The notes beneath the pieces were generated by a model. The model was not told the DNA's origin, searched no databases, and saw only the letters and a list, made by a program, of their open reading frames with translations. A stretch of 14,546 nt of DNA from Anaerolineales bacterium (GTDB taxonomy: Bacteria > Chloroflexota > Anaerolineae > Anaerolineales > Villigracilaceae), in assembly GCA_020847355.1 (NCBI GenBank), contig JADLCG010000171.1:1-14546 (forward strand), given 5' to 3'. Shown piece after piece: positions 14,250-14,546 of this stretch. The translations under genes and the position numbers were made by a program. Position 1 is the first letter of the stretch; the number at the start of each line of letters is the position of its first letter.

Positions 14250-14546
14250 ATGGAGCGAACTACAATCCGCCGCGTGCGGCAACGCAAAGCTGAAAATAAA
14301 ATTTATTTGTGCGCGCCGGTAAATTCTTTAGTGGAAGGCATTTACGAACAAAACATCCCCTTCTCTGAAATCAAAAAACACGGCGATTTTGGACTCGGCA
14401 CGTTCAACGATTTGGACGGCGAGATGATGCTGGTGGACGGCGAAATTTTCCGCGTCGCGGCGGACGGGAAAGTGAATCAGATTACAGACGAATCTACCTG
14501 CACCCCGTTTGCCTGCGTTACAAAGTTCCAGCCTGCCAGCGAAGAA
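14250..14546 (+). CDS. budA: Alpha-acetolactate decarboxylase, C-terminus missing
   Basis: The first 99 codons are present before the window ends. After a basic 15-residue start comes the family's N-terminal domain: IYLCAPVNSLVEGIY, then HGDFGLGTFNDLDGEMMLVDGEIFRV and TPFACVTKF. Thr51 and Glu58 have the spacing of the active-site Thr and Glu in characterised enzymes; the zinc-binding histidines lie in the missing part. The enzyme converts 2-acetolactate to acetoin and CO2, feeding the acetoin/butanediol route or draining excess acetolactate. GAGGAG lies 7 nt before the ATG, 17 nt after the HAD stop, so it is third in the sulfatase operon. No signal peptide is seen. Confidence 0.93.
   Translation, partial: MERTTIRRVRQRKAENKIYLCAPVNSLVEGIYEQNIPFSEIKKHGDFGLGTFNDLDGEMMLVDGEIFRVAADGKVNQITDESTCTPFACVTKFQPASEE

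Overview
The window is a stretch of bacterial chromosome, about half G+C, packed with short intergenic gaps. It fits a Chloroflexota (Anaerolineae-like) heterotroph; that is an inference from the style of the proteins and from heptanucleotide repeat tracts, not from any rRNA or marker gene. No tRNA, rRNA, CRISPR array, insertion sequence, integrase or phage gene is visible.

Left part (1-6968, all minus strand): an acyl-CoA carboxylation module. Read in its own direction it runs mccB-type carboxyltransferase, DUF1579-like protein, SDR epimerase, biotin carboxylase, biotin carrier protein, MaoC hydratase, with overlaps or gaps of at most 16 nt and a terminator at 1363-1387. The carboxyltransferase ends and motifs match 3-methylcrotonyl-CoA carboxylase beta, so leucine catabolism is the likely pathway. 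Downstream, past a separately promoted and terminated zinc-ribbon/FHA gene, lies a CitE/CLYBL-type beta-hydroxyacyl-CoA lyase cut by the window edge. Carboxylase, MaoC hydratase and CitE-type lyase together resemble the M. tuberculosis Rv2498c-Rv2502c cluster. They could take methylcrotonyl-CoA to acetoacetate plus acetyl-CoA without the usual crotonase and classical HMG-CoA lyase.

Middle part (7078-9420): two plus-strand genes, a seven-helix membrane protein with an internal SHOCT-like segment and an alpha/beta hydrolase. They converge on a small 80-residue hypothetical gene that follows mutS2 on the minus strand. A 15-bp-stem bidirectional terminator separates the convergent genes.

Right part (9456-14546): mutS2 (minus), which carries three in-frame heptanucleotide-phased repeat arrays in its coding sequence. 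Divergent from it is a plus-strand operon of a lipoprotein sulfatase, an HAD-family protein with an unusual motif I, and an acetolactate decarboxylase cut by the window edge.

Promoter reading: three genes (the lyase, mccB and the sulfatase) share an extended -10 element of the form ATGCTA-Y-MM-T. mccB and mutS2 both have a -10 hexamer exactly 6 nt before ATG, which suggests leaderless mRNAs.
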